Shown here piece by piece: positions 1 to 11,470 of a stretch of DNA of 64,000 nucleotides (within the stretch, counting starts at the first letter, position 1; every line of letters starts with the position of its first letter). The stretch is taken from assembly GCA_015680685.1 (NCBI GenBank), contig MNCI01019122.1, forward strand, positions 179,664 through 243,663, given 5' to 3'. Made by a program: the position numbers and the translations under genes. The stretch is from Gnetum montanum. Taxonomy: Eukaryota; Streptophyta; Gnetopsida; Gnetales; Gnetaceae. Under the pieces are notes generated by a model. It worked only from the letters and a program-made list of their open reading frames with translations. It made no database searches and was not told the DNA's origin.

Positions 1-717
1 TCAATCATTGTCTTCCCAAGCTTACTTGTATAGCACAATTGTATGATTAAGTAAACTTGAGGTATATGATTTTTATATATTTTTATGTTTTATGTCCTGG
101 TGCTACAAAGGGAGAAGTGAACTAATCAAGTAACCAATTTAATTTAACTAATTGACTATGCTCTAACTAGTCCTAACACTAGCATCTGTTCTCATTTGCC
201 ATAGACATCCTAAACTAGTGCAACACTATTGGGGTTACCAAACGCTAATCGTTACTGGGCTACCAAGTGTTCCATGCATGCTCAAAGTGGTCGTACTGAG
301 TGTGCTTACTTGGGAGAGTTAACAAGGTGAGAGAGAGAGAGAACATTAATTAAGGGGAGCATTCAATAACTGTAAATAACATTAAATAAGCAATTCTAAA
401 TACTGCAAGGTTTATCACAAAGTTCATTTTTATTTCTAGCCATAAGGTGTGCTCAGGTACACAATGCTCAGGTACACAATGCTCGAATAAAGATTCGTTC
501 GCTTTATGACTCCAACTGCGGGCACTCAAAAATAATTCTAACTCTGAGAAGGAACAAAGGCAAGAGTTTGGGTAAGGGATTAAGGTTAATGAACTAACTA
601 TTGCCAAACCAAGTGCACCTGCCTCTTATTTATAGGCGACAAGACATGCCTCGATATTGGATGTCTGATATTGCTTGGGAGGCTCCGATATCGCTTACGT
701 GATATCGCAACTCATCA
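1..717 (-). repeat. 3' LTR of element 1 (truncated by window edge)
   Basis: Near-identical by eye to 35440-36158. It ends ACTCATCA at 717, followed by a C-rich tract that is the polypurine tract on the minus strand. CGATATCGCTT-type words and a TATAAATA box (RC near 630-640) lie at its upstream end. Confidence 0.88.
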
Positions 718-735
718 TCATAACCCCATGACTAA
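718..735 (-). promoter_or_regulatory. Polypurine tract of element 1
   Basis: On the minus strand this reads TAGTCATGGGGTTA just before the 3' LTR, the place where plus-strand DNA synthesis is primed. Compared with the other elements it has one G fewer and a small extra TCA next to the LTR. Confidence 0.65.
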
Positions 736-2288
736 ATGAAAACTTGTCCTTGAGTTCCTTACAAAATATTGGGAAGGTATGGGATTATTGACTAAATGAG
801 AACTGACAGCGACAGGGAATAACAGACTCAAAGTGCCTGGTGAACAGATCGACAAACATATTACAACATTGGTGTTCATGCCCTTTGTGGTGAACACTAT
901 ACACAGATGACATCCAGACTCTCATTTGGCAGCTTGAAGAGAAAGAGAGAGAGAAAAGAAAATGAGGTGCATTATTGCCGATGTTAGAAATGTGCATTTT
1001 GTTATTCATCCATAGCCACATGACCAAACTTGTTCCTTACGTAAATGCTCTAGCTCCAGTCCAACCTGAGTGCTTCCTCCTATCCCAGTCCATTGTTCAT
1101 GTAATCGCCATCTGCACACACAACACAATCGCAAATTAGCAAGGGTAGATAAGCCACAATGCAATTGATACCTTGCCTCGATATAAGTGCATTGGCTAGG
1201 TTGTGGGTATGGCGGATATTGGGTTATAATTTTTTACCTAATAACTACCCAAGGTGTAGGGGTGAGATAGGTGATTGAATGAAAAATTTATGACAGGGCC
1301 CCCATGAATAAGAGAAAACCTCCAGTAGCAATAGGGTGGAAAAACTGAAGGAACAATGAAGATGAGGAAAATAACAATGATGAAACCAATAACATGGATG
1401 TCATGGATGGGGATGAAACAAGAAATGGTTGATTGCAAAGAATGTTTAAGGGAAAGATCTTAACAATTGAACCAAAAAGGAATGCCAATGGGTTCTTCCC
1501 AAAGCAAGCTCATGTCTTTTATGCCCTGACAAACCCACAAACCAAAGAGTACGTAGGCTCTTGGAATGGCATATGAAAACAAAGGTAAAGAACTTACCCA
1601 CACGAATTTACCGAAGACTAACATTGCGTCAACCAAGATGTAGACTAATCATAAAATCGGTAATGAGGTGGAATATGGGAAGAAATATGGAAGGAGAGGA
1701 GGAAATGGAATGGAATCCCAAGAGCAAGGTTGTGTAAAGTCCCTTGTGTATTATGTGGTTAAGGTGACTGAATAAAATTCATCCCAAGTCTAGGCTCACC
1801 AACCACATCCAGTGACCTCACATCAACACATTTGACCAACCTATCCTCATGAAGCAACAAGAATGCATCCATCAAGTCACCACCATTCTGAGGAGAGAAA
1901 GATAGGAAAGCAGAAAGCGAGAAAGGTCTTTAGGTAGAGAGAACCTTCAAGCATGGGTAACATGTCTTTCCAGTGCCATAACCAGTGTTTGTAGCCCATG
2001 TTTCTTTATTATGTCTAAGGGGTGTGCTTTGAATTCTCATAAGTTTTTTTTAACGTGAGAACCACACCATGCAAAGACTTATTTAGATTCATTCAACTTC
2101 TTGATAGTTGGTCAATAGCGGAATGGTAGAAGACTCATGAAAGGCATCCAAGTACCCAAGAGAATAGTCAGCACAAATGTGTCGAATCCCCTTGAAGTCA
2201 CATCCTTTTCAACCATTGAATCCTTCCTTTGTTTGAAGAATACCAAGTCACCAATTCATTAATAAGTTTATTTAGAAAAAGGGATAGT
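736..2288 (-). other. Untranslated 3' part of element 1
   Basis: Non-coding tail between integrase and 3' LTR. It matches the tails of elements 4 (about 8.9-10.48 kb) and 5 (about 44.4-45.77 kb) in order and wording. It contains an extra polypurine-like site near 1298-1311. Its text continues directly at 18290 once element 3 is removed. No coding potential is seen. Confidence 0.75.
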
Positions 2289-2293
2289 ACAGT

Positions 2294-3111
2294 TGATGAG
2301 TGGCAAGGTACCTTTACACTCAACCATACGAATACAAGCATTACACGCACGATCCAGTTGAACTCCATAGATGAACTAGTTGTGGCATCTAGATAGTTAG
2401 CCTTAGGTCGTAGTTCGCTATCTTCCCACCTGGACTAGTATTAGCTTTGTCATGTATGGTTTAGTCCAGAGTGAAATGTATGATGTGGTTTTTAATCTAA
2501 CGTTACTTCTGAAGGCAATGGAATGTAATATTCACTAATCTAGGAGAGAGAGAATGAGAGAATCTAACTAGCCTAAGTGCGATGAGCATCCATTCCTTGA
2601 TTATCGGTACACATCTTGGACTTCGTGCATGACTACCATTGGGATTACCAAGCGTAGATCCTAGGTATGCTACTAGGTTACCAAGTAATCACACTTAAAT
2701 GCTCATAATCAAGTCGTACTCATTCTGTGTTTTAACATGAGTTTAAGGATGAGAGAGATTAACTAGGAAAGTAGTAAATAACAATTAATTAAATGATTAA
2801 ACTAGGTGAATGCTGCAATGATGAAGTAATCTCTATTTTTATTGTCGATCATGTGCATGTCCAAGTACGTCACACTCGAATAAAGGATGTCGTACAATTA
2901 CAATCACCACACTGCGGGCATACACGGAGAGGAAAAGGGTTGAGAGAAAGAAATGAAAACACTTAACTAAGAACTAACTCACTAATGATCTAATGATTCC
3001 TAACTCTTCTTTCTACCTCTTATTTATAGATGAGGAGATAGGCCGCGATATCATGTATGCGATATTGCGGTTGGGCTACGATATCGCGGTCACCCAAATG
3101 ACGACTCATCA
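2294..3111 (-). repeat. 3' LTR of element 3
   Basis: It begins TGATGAGTGG and ends ACTCATCA on the plus strand and pairs with 17469-18284. On the minus strand the U3 has GATATCGC words and then TATAAATA at about 3023-3030. A polypurine tract follows on the plus-strand right side. Confidence 0.92.
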
Positions 3112-3128
3112 TACCCCCACGACTGAAT
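3112..3128 (-). promoter_or_regulatory. Polypurine tract of element 3
   Basis: On the minus strand this reads CAGTCGTGGGGGTA immediately before the LTR, matching the tracts of elements 2, 4 and 5. Confidence 0.75.
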
Positions 3129-3277
3129 GAAAACTCATCCTCGAGTTACAACGATTACATGGTGGACAGGTATGGGATTATTGAATGGTGAAAATGGGAC
3201 TATGTCGTAGTGTGGAATGAAAACAAAACAAAGACACAACACAGAGAATGTGCTACAATCTACAAAATTTGTGGAAC

Positions 3278-4091
3278 TCATGTAGTTCCTGGTGGTGGTG
3301 GCTCCTCCATTGGTGCTTTCCCTTTGTCTTGTGCTCCAAGTTTTGAGACTTGATGGTGTTGGAGTATGGCTTGGAGCTTCTCCTCTTCATTTCGAGGGTC
3401 CTGTGCTATCCATGCTAATGTTCTAATGTTCGATGGAGTTGGCACCTCCCACAGACAGGGTAGTTGCAGAAACATTTGATTGGCCTTGACATACCAAGCC
3501 GCAAACACCCATCGTTCCTCTTCGTAGGCTCGAGCTTTATCTTTGTATTCTTGAAAATCTGCTGCGACACCTTTTTGGCCTTGGTAGCTTGCTTTCACCA
3601 CCTCAAGTTCAGAATTTGTGATCTCTAGTTTTTTCAACAACTTCTTGCATTCTGCAAATTTTGCTTCATATTTAACATAGGTGGTTGCTACCTAATGTTT
3701 GAGCTTTGTCCTCGGGTGCCCTGCTGTTAACATGGCAAGGTTGGCATACTGCAGGTTTGCCAACTCCATGTATTTTGTCAGATCCTAAATCTGCAAATCT
3801 TGGTTCTTAACTTTCGCTTGGTGGGCAAAGGCATATGTGTCCAATATGGCCTGCCAGTCAGTGTGTTGAGCACTGATAGCGTTGATGTGGGCCTTGGCCA
3901 TATGGATCTCCTTCTCAAGGATCTATTTGTATATCCCCACCTGATCTTAGAAGTGCTCCTTCAGCTTTTCATCTCGTTTAGCCTCATTTTGCCACGCGCT
4001 TATTTCAATAGCTATCTTTTGATAAATTGCGTGTACCTCCTCCATTGAGAGGGTTCTATTTTCCCTGGCTAAATGACTTATGTCTTGGTTG
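3278..4091 (-). pseudogene. C-terminal part of element 3 second ORF, cut off by element 4
   Basis: This is the distal part of the ORF that starts at 13420. The last 120 codons (3640-3278) are open and rich in helix-forming residues, with a WVFAAWYVKANQMF segment, CLWEVPTPSNIRTLAWI, and a proline-rich tail ending in PPPPGTT. The equivalent end in element 2 (24676-24918) has PCPWEVPAPAHI followed by AAWIVKDTKSKEEKM, so the two are homologous. The upstream bases 3641-4091 carry stops. The text resumes at 11471 after the insertion. Function unknown; a coiled-coil region is likely. Confidence 0.7.
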
Positions 4092-4096
4092 ACCCA

Positions 4097-5053
4097 TGAT
4101 GAGACACGATATCGCATGGGCTGTGATATCGCGTCGTCCCCTGCAATGTTGCGTACGCGATATCACGGTGCACCGTCATATCTATAAATAAGAGGTGGCT
4201 CTCCCTTGTTTTCTCATCCTAGGCTAGATAATAGGGAAACTCTGGCAGATTGATCACTCCAGAGATAGAATATTTTCCATGTGCCTATAATAGGAGTTCT
4301 AAAGTAAACAGATCTTTATTCGAGCAACATTGTAGCTGAACACAAGTTGTGTACGACAATAAAGATGAACTTCCTAGATAAACCTTGCAATGCATGGAAT
4401 AGGATTTTATTTAATGTTATTTATTGCTTTCTCTCTCACCCTTAAACTCCTAGAACACGGAATGAGTACAACTTGATTACGAGCATTTAAGTGTGACTAC
4501 TTGGTAACCCAGTGGTGTATCTAGGATCTGCGCTTGGTAATCCCAGTGGTAGTCATGCACTAGAATGTGTACGGATAATCAAGGAATTGACTGCTCATCA
4601 CACTTAGGCTAGATTAGATTTCTCAACCCTTTCCTCCTAGTTAAGTGCTTCAGTACGACCACTTCGAGCACATGCGTTACGCATGGTGATCTTAGCAACG
4701 ATTAGCGTTTGGTAGCCACGGTTGCATCGGTTCAGGGTGTGTATGGTAAGTGGGAACAGATGCCGACGCTAGGTAATTTAGACTTAGTTCATTAGTTAGA
4801 GTTAGTTAGTTTCTCAACCCTTCACCTCAATAGCATAGGAGACATAAAACATAAAAAGATATAAAAATCATATACCTCGGACTTACTTAACCATACACCG
4901 TGACAACTACAAGTAAGTCTGGGAAGACAACGAATGATTAACCCTAAGTGTTCCATGGGACGTGTTGGCACTTAGTCTGCGGAGTTCAACCAGATCACGC
5001 GTGCTACGCTCATATTCGTATGGTTGAGTGTAGGGGTATCTCGTCACTCATCA
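4097..5053 (+). repeat. 5' LTR of element 4
   Basis: It runs from TGATGAGACACG to CACTCATCA. U3 before the TATA box (TATAAATA at 4183-4190) is only about 86 bp and holds GATATCGC-type words. AATAAAG, the likely poly(A) signal, is near 4351. The long remainder is R-U5. Confidence 0.93.
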
Positions 5054-5054
5054 T

Positions 5055-5072
5055 TGACACTGTTGCCAGGGA
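5055..5072 (+). promoter_or_regulatory. tRNA-Asp primer binding site of element 4
   Basis: TGACACTGTTGCCAGGGA lies one base after the LTR. It resembles the complement of the 3' end of plant tRNA-Asp (TGGCGCCGTTGCCGGGGA), with a few changes. This primer is typical of Athila elements. Confidence 0.8.
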
Positions 5073-5194
5073 CTAAGTGTTTGTGCACTGAATAAAACAT
5101 AGGACATCAATCACATCGTTGGAAGCCTAAACGAACCTTTGGGTTAATCAAGATAAAAATTATATAACAATGATTAGCACACTGATAGATAACA

Positions 5195-7250
5195 ATGTAT
5201 TCTTCTCACAAGAGCACATCACCTAGGGATCATACAAAGAACAGTCGGCAATCAAAAACACATAACCTAAATTAGCTGGTGCCTCAACAATATAAGTTGA
5301 CATATACTCATCCTGATGAGTATATCCTCAACTTTACTTTTATTCTCCATCAAGATGAATAGATGCGTTGGAGAGATTTGCAAGGTAACATCGTGTTACC
5401 CCCAGACCAATCAGTCTCTAACATGCTCTTCCGTGCTTTGGCATAGATAGGCATGACAAAATTATATGTAGAATACGTTGTGGAAGACTTTGACTCGAGG
5501 GATTATTATCCCATAGAAGCACAACGTATGAGGGACTCGAGGCAGGAGAGCCAACATACACTATTGAAGGGCAAAGAGGTCCCGTACGTCCTTAGTGAAA
5601 CTAGGGATGGTGAACCACTTATAACTAGTTCGCTATCAAGAGATGTTCCCCCTCTTAATGAAAGTAAGGAGGTAGGGTATCAGAACCTATGATCAATGAT
5701 ACACAACCCTAATTCTGATTCCCATGAACACCAACTGTTCACAGAAGGAACAACAACAAAAAACAAGGACGGGCACTTAGATCGTCACCACGATCAGGGC
5801 CGAAGCCATAGAAGAGAAGGTAAGAAACATCGCCATGATGATGGTTCTCCTTCTTCTTTCCCTTCCTCACATCACTCACCCTCTCCTTTCACATCTGGGC
5901 GCAGCCATCATGAAGAGCATAACAGAGAGGATAAAAGTAAGAAAAATGAGAGACCTCAACGAGAAAGTCGAGAAAGAGGACAAGGGCATGAATGAAGGGA
6001 AAGTAGGGAACAACGAAGACATCATAGACATCATGAAAGAGATGATCATGAGGAACCCCTACTAGCCACCCGAAGCATGCTAAACATAACGGAGGCAGTT
6101 AGAATCCCAACAAGGTATTGAAAAGATAGTCGGATCAAGCGTTTAGACATGAACAACATCCCACGCTTTAAGGGGGGATACAACGCTAATCCACAACATC
6201 ATTTACAAGCATTCCACGATGCCTGTGCCTTGCAAAATATAGAGAACAAGTGGCAAAAACTTAAGTTGTTTCCCAGGACATTCATTAAGGAAGCAAAGAG
6301 CTGGTACCGGTCCTTAGAATCAGAGACCATTAGGAGGTGGAGTACGATGTTAGAGTTGTTCAACGATAAGTATCAAACGTACTTCAGAGTGTTTAATTTG
6401 CGTAAGCAGACCCAAGGATGGAAACAAGGTAATCATGAACCCTTAGATGCTACCATGGCTCGCTACTATACATTGTTACATCGTTGCCCAGGCCATGGTT
6501 ACGCACAGCGAGATGAACTCCACCACATCGTAGATGGGCTAAGGTATGAGACTAGGAGAACCCTTGGGACTTATGACCAAGGGCGATTATCAGAACTTAG
6601 ATCCCATGAGGTTTATTGATTATTGGAGCAGGTAGCAAAAGAAGAAGGTGAGCTACGAAAAAGGGAAAGTGCGAAAGAATACAACCGTGATCCCTCTCTT
6701 TGGAAGAAGGGAGTGATATTTTGCGATGAAGAGGATGAGTCACCAATCGAAGAGTTGGTGAACAGGAAAACCTTGCCGCTTCAGAAGCTAACAACAAAAG
6801 TAGCGGCTAAGGTAGAAGAAGTATGAAGTTCCTTAGACTCTAAAATTGAAACTGTCCTGAAAATTGTAGAGGAGTCTAAGGAGGAACAAAGTAGTGACAA
6901 AGGTAAGACAAAGTCGAGAGATTTAGGCCCTGCACATAACAAGGGTAAGGGGAAAATTACTATCTCCGATGAGGTTGGGGAATCAAACACAGATAATGAT
7001 GATGGATGTGAGATCTGCCACTATGACCATCCTAAGGGATGTTGTCCAATTATCTCACATCTACAGGAGTCTGGGGTGTATGTGCTTAATCCAAGACTCA
7101 ACCAACGGGAAACACCCCGAAGATTACCTTATCCACAAGGTAACCAAAGGCAGTTCCACCAACCACTAATGTACTATCCAAGTGGAACTCCACCACAACC
7201 CATTGGGCAACATCAACAATGGAAATACCCATAGTCATGGGGGATGCCAC
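5195..7250 (+). pseudogene. gag of element 4 (broken)
   Basis: It starts at ATG 5195 and encodes the capsid-type polyprotein that packages the element RNA. In order there is an N-terminal segment with ILIFILHQDE-like wording, a charged Ser/Arg/His-rich stretch (about 5750-5990), the capsid core (6149-6619, with RFKGGYNANPQHHLQAFHDA and WYRSLESETIRRW), and a zinc knuckle CEICHYDHPKGCC near 7010-7050 (CX2CX3HX4C, the spacing seen in Athila gags). Stops and shifts separate the blocks, for example the stop just after 6616. The gag of element 2 is the better preserved relative. Confidence 0.85.
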
Positions 7251-7330
7251 CACCGACACGATAATACCCTTACCGACAACTAGATCCTTATGGTTATTAT
7301 GTGTAGCAGCCGATTTCTCCAAGTGACTCT

Positions 7331-7735
7331 ATGGGTCACACAACTCCTCAACGTCACTACCAAGTTTGGGAGTACTTTAGGAGGACTCCTTCTCCTCTGG
7401 GAGATGCTCCATACCCATACCATCCTCCTAATCCATCCGCACCTCTTCCATCAGTAGTTCCCATAACACCTCCTACTCTAACAATGCAAGGGGAACTCCC
7501 CACTCAATCGCAGCAACACCACACTACGAGAGCAGTAAACATTCAACCCGTTGCTAGTTCTAACAACTATAAAAAGAGAATACCTTTCTTTAGAACTAGA
7601 AGCCTAGACAAGCTCTCACAACAACAAGTGGTTGAGTCTATGAATACTCCTCCACCATCTAACACTTCGGAGCACCCTTCAGTCCAACAGAGCTTAATGC
7701 ATACAGTTATATTAACGCATACCATAACTGACTAG
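7331..7735 (+). pseudogene. Proline-rich gag-protease linker of element 4
   Basis: An open stretch rich in Pro, Ser, Thr and Gln (PYPYHPPNPSAPLP and similar), running into an HTITD motif that in the sister elements lies just before the protease. It is probably the flexible C-terminal part of gag rather than a separate gene. Confidence 0.6.
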
Positions 7736-8460
7736 ATCAAGGTAGGCCACCTTCCTAGGAAACTAACTAACTCTAGGAGTCCCTTAATCTATTTACGAAT
7801 CACCAGAAATGAACCACATAAGGCTCTTCTTGACTCAGGTTCCGGAGTCAACTTAATTTCACGAGAGATGTATCATGCCTGGAACCTGCCCCAACTTAAG
7901 AAGAGCAACATTCAACTAGAGCTGGCAGACCAGTCCATCACCATTCCCTTGGGATTGGTGGAGGACATTGTTACACTGTGTGTGGTTGGTCCTACCCAGC
8001 TGATTTCCTGGTGATTGAAGTACACAACAACGAAGGGGACTTCCCAATTATAATGGGAAGGGCATGGCTGAGCATAGTAGACGCATGCCTAGGAATTTGT
8101 GATCTTTCCTTGGAAATTTCCAAGATAAACATTTATGGAAAGATCGAGAAGAGGAAAGTTCCATGCATCACATACAGTGATTCATCGGGTGATGACATGG
8201 AGGAAATGTCTCCATGTAATAGGTGTGCTCTTAAAAATGTAAAACAAAGATGCTTGTATGTAGTAACCACACAACCAGTAGTAGACACCCCGTGGTTGAC
8301 AGCTACTAGAAAGAGCAACCAAAAAATAGGCATGGAACGAACTGAGGAGACAAACCATGCCAACAACGAAGGCATAGATACGTTGGAATATGAGTGTCGC
8401 CAACTTCCACCCCTTAATCTGAGAACATTAGTTGGGAGAAGTTGGACACTTCTTAGAAAT
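7736..8460 (+). pseudogene. Retroviral-type aspartic protease of element 4 (frameshifted)
   Basis: The protease processes gag-pol. The catalytic motif reads LLDSGSGVNLIS (about 7829-7865) and is intact. It is followed by ELADQSITIPLG, and after a frame change near 7975 by WSYPADFLVIEV and FPIIMGRAWL. The end (8395-8460) is the start of the protease-RT linker, cut off by the pol deletion. An earlier stop near 7735 separates it from gag. Confidence 0.82.
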
Positions 8461-8475
8461 TCAAATAGGCACTCA

Positions 8476-10482
8476 TTATTTCGGATCTCTCCCTTTCCAC
8501 TCAGTCATGGGGGAGATGGCCACCTATGCTAATCATTTGGGGCCCTCAGTTCTTTTTAAGTTTTTCTTTTACACGTTTTTGTTTTATGCATTTTCATTTT
8601 ACATGTTTTTGTTTTACAAATTTCTTTAACTTTTCTTGTTTTTGTTTTACAACTTTCTTTAACTTTTCTTGTTTTTGTTTTATAACATCGTTATACTTTT
8701 CCATTTTTTGTGTGTGCGTGTGCGTGTGCCATTCACCCTGTAAGTTTGTCACCCAATAAGTGTTCTCCATGATGGTATGAACTATTTTCATGTTGATTGC
8801 TAATGTTTGGATTTTACCTTTAAGTCACAATGTTGATACTAAGGTATGTTTCTTTTGATATGGCAGGCAATGAGATCACTTCATGCATCCATCCACCAGT
8901 TTCTATGGTCTCTCTCGACTTGAAAATGTACAGTCTCCCTTCTAATAAGAACTTTAATGAATCGATGACTGGGCATTTCTCAAACTAAGGAAGGACTCAA
9001 GGATTGCAAAGGGTGTGACTTCAAGGGAACTTGATGCATTTGTGTTGGCCACTCTCTTGGGTGCTTGAATGTTTTCTTCTTGAGTTTTCTTACCATTTTG
9101 ACATTACCCAATCATCGGGAAGCTAAGCAATAAAAATAACAAAGTCTTTGCATGGTGTGGTTCTCATGCATAAACACACAAAACAAAATAAAAAAAAAAA
9201 GAAGAAAAGCGAGAATTCAAAGCACACCCCTTAGACGAAATAAACTTGGGCTACAAGCGCTGGTTATGGAACCAAAAGTGTTTCCTCTAACTAAGGCTCT
9301 TCTTACTTCCCATTCTCTCCTTGTTTCATCGGAATGATGGTGGATTTTGGGGAAAGTCATTCTTGTTACTTCAAGAGGATGGTTTGGCCGAATGCATTGA
9401 TGCAAAGTCACTGGATGTGGTTGGTTTGAGGCCGGAGTTGGAATGAGATTTGCCAAGTCACATTAATCATGAAATCCACAAGGGGTCGTACACCACCTTG
9501 TTCTTGGGATTCCATTCCATTCTCTTCTTTCCATCCTTCTCTCCATTGTTCACCTCATTGCTGGTTGTATCATTAGTATATATTTTTTGGTTGATGCATT
9601 ATTTTCTTTTCGGTAAATTCTTGTGGTTTAGACTTTAACTCTTGTTTCAAATGACATTCCCAGAGCCTACGAACTCTTTGAATGTGGGTTTGTCTGGGCA
9701 TTAAGGGCATGAGCCTGCTTTGGGGAGGACCCACTGAAATTCCTCTTTGGTGCACCAATTAAATTCTTTTCCTTAACATTTTTGCAATCTAATTTCTTTT
9801 GTTCATTTCCATCTTGACATCTATTTCATCGATGTCATAGTTGTCTTTTTTTATCTATCTTTCTTACTTCTTTTCTTTCTTCATTCTAATGCTACCGGAG
9901 GTTCGTGATTAGTCATGGGGGTACGGGGCCTAGTTTTTTCGATTTTTTCTTAGCCCTGATTTTTTTTAATTATTTCTTAACCCCTACACCTTCGGTAGTT
10001 ATCACTAATATATCTCCAGACCCATATTAGCCATACCACAACCTAGCCAATGGACTTACACTGAAGCAAGGTATTAATTATATGATGATTCATTTACCCT
10101 TGCTAATATAAGATTGTGTTGTGTGTGCAGATGGCGATCATACAACAACGAATTAGATTTGGAGCAAACACTTGGAATGGAGCAGCGCTAAAGCAGCTAT
10201 GCAAGGAGCAAGATCGATGGTGTGTTTACGGATGGACAACGACAAATGCAATCTTGGCGTTGGCAGCAGCAACACTTCTTTTTTTCTCTCTCTCTTTCTC
10301 TCAAGCTGCCAAATGAGGCCTGATGTCAATGTAATAAGGTGTTCACTCTTGTTGTCATGAACACCAGTTTTGTCAAGTCTTGTAATGATGATCCATGCAC
10401 AAGTCATCCCATTAGTTCCATCTAGTCAATAATCCCATACCTTTCCAATATTTTGTAAGGAACTTGAGGATGAGTTTTCATT
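8476..10482 (+). other. Untranslated 3' part of element 4
   Basis: No gene is seen. The stretch contains T-rich tracts (8550-8700), a short GT-rich run at 8711-8730, an A-rich run near 9189, and two polypurine-like sites at about 8501-8516 and 9911-9923. It matches the tails of elements 1 and 5. Confidence 0.75.
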
Positions 10483-10483
10483 C

Positions 10484-10496
10484 AGTCATGGGGGTA
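10484..10496 (+). promoter_or_regulatory. Polypurine tract of element 4
   Basis: AGTCATGGGGGTA lies directly before TGATGA of the 3' LTR. The identical 13-mer occurs again at 9911-9923. Confidence 0.82.
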
Positions 10497-11465
10497 TGAT
10501 GAGAGGCGATATCGCATGGGCCACGATATCGCGTACACGATCTCGCGTCGTCCCCTGCGATGTCGCGTACGCGACATTGTAGTGCACCGTCATATCTATA
10601 AATAAGAGGGCTCTCCCTTGTTTCCTCATCCTAGACTAAATAGTAGGGAAACTCTAGCAGATTGATCACTCCAGAGATAGAATATTTTCCATGTGCCCGC
10701 AGAAGGAGTCCTAAAGTGAACGGATCTTTATTCAAGCAACATTGTACCTAAACACAAGTTGTGTACGGTAATAAAGATGAACTTCCTAGATAAACCTTGC
10801 ACTGCATGAAATAGGATTTTATTTAATGTTATTTATTGCTTTCTCTCTCACCCTTAAACTCCTAGAACATGGAATGAGTATGACTTGATTACGAGCATTT
10901 AAGTGTGACTACTTGGTAACCCAGTGGTATATCTAGGATCTACGCTTGGTAATCCCAGTGGTAGTTGTGCACTAGAATGTGTACGGATAATCAAGGAATT
11001 GGTTGCTCATCGCACTTAGGCTAGATTAGATTTCTCAACCCTTTCCTCCTAGTTAAGTGCTTCAATACGACCACTTCGAGCACGTGCATTACGCGTGGTG
11101 ATCCCATCAAGGATTAGCATTTGGTAGCCGCGATTGCATCAGTTCAAGGTGTGTATGGTAAGTGGGAATAGATGCTGATGCTAGGTAATTTAGACTTAGT
11201 TCATTAGTTAGATTTAATTAGTTTCTCAACCCTTCACCTCAATAGCATAGGAGACATAAAACATAAAAAGATATAAAAATCATATACCTCAGACTTAGTT
11301 AACCATACACCATGACAACTACAAGTAAGTCTAGGAAGACAACGAATGATTAACCCTAAGTGTTCCATGGGGCGTATAGGCACTTAGTCTGCGGAGTTTG
11401 ACCAGATCATGCATGCTACACTTGTATTCGTATGGTTGAGTGTAGGGGTATCTCGCCACTCATCA
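10497..11465 (+). repeat. 3' LTR of element 4
   Basis: Pairs with 4097-5053. The TATAAATA box is at 10597-10604. The palindromic array before it differs in detail from the 5' copy (an added CGTACACGATCTCGCG-like unit), while the rest is nearly identical by eye. Confidence 0.93.
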
Positions 11466-11470
11466 ACCCA

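Larger units (their letters stand above)
4097..11465 (+). mobile_element. Element 4: Athila-like element lacking RT and integrase, TSD ACCCA
   Basis: The LTRs at 4097-5053 and 10497-11465 are flanked by ACCCA at 4092-4096 and 11466-11470. The primer site, gag, zinc knuckle, proline-rich region and protease are present. The sequence then jumps from the protease-RT linker straight to the post-integrase tail near 8.47 kb. It is the youngest layer here, since it sits inside element 3, which sits inside element 1. It lies opposite in orientation to its hosts. Confidence 0.93.

Noticed and set aside
4097-5053. GATATCGC words read as a CRISPR-like or satellite array
   Set aside because: They are short, irregularly spaced palindromes in an LTR promoter of a plant retrotransposon, without regular spacers.
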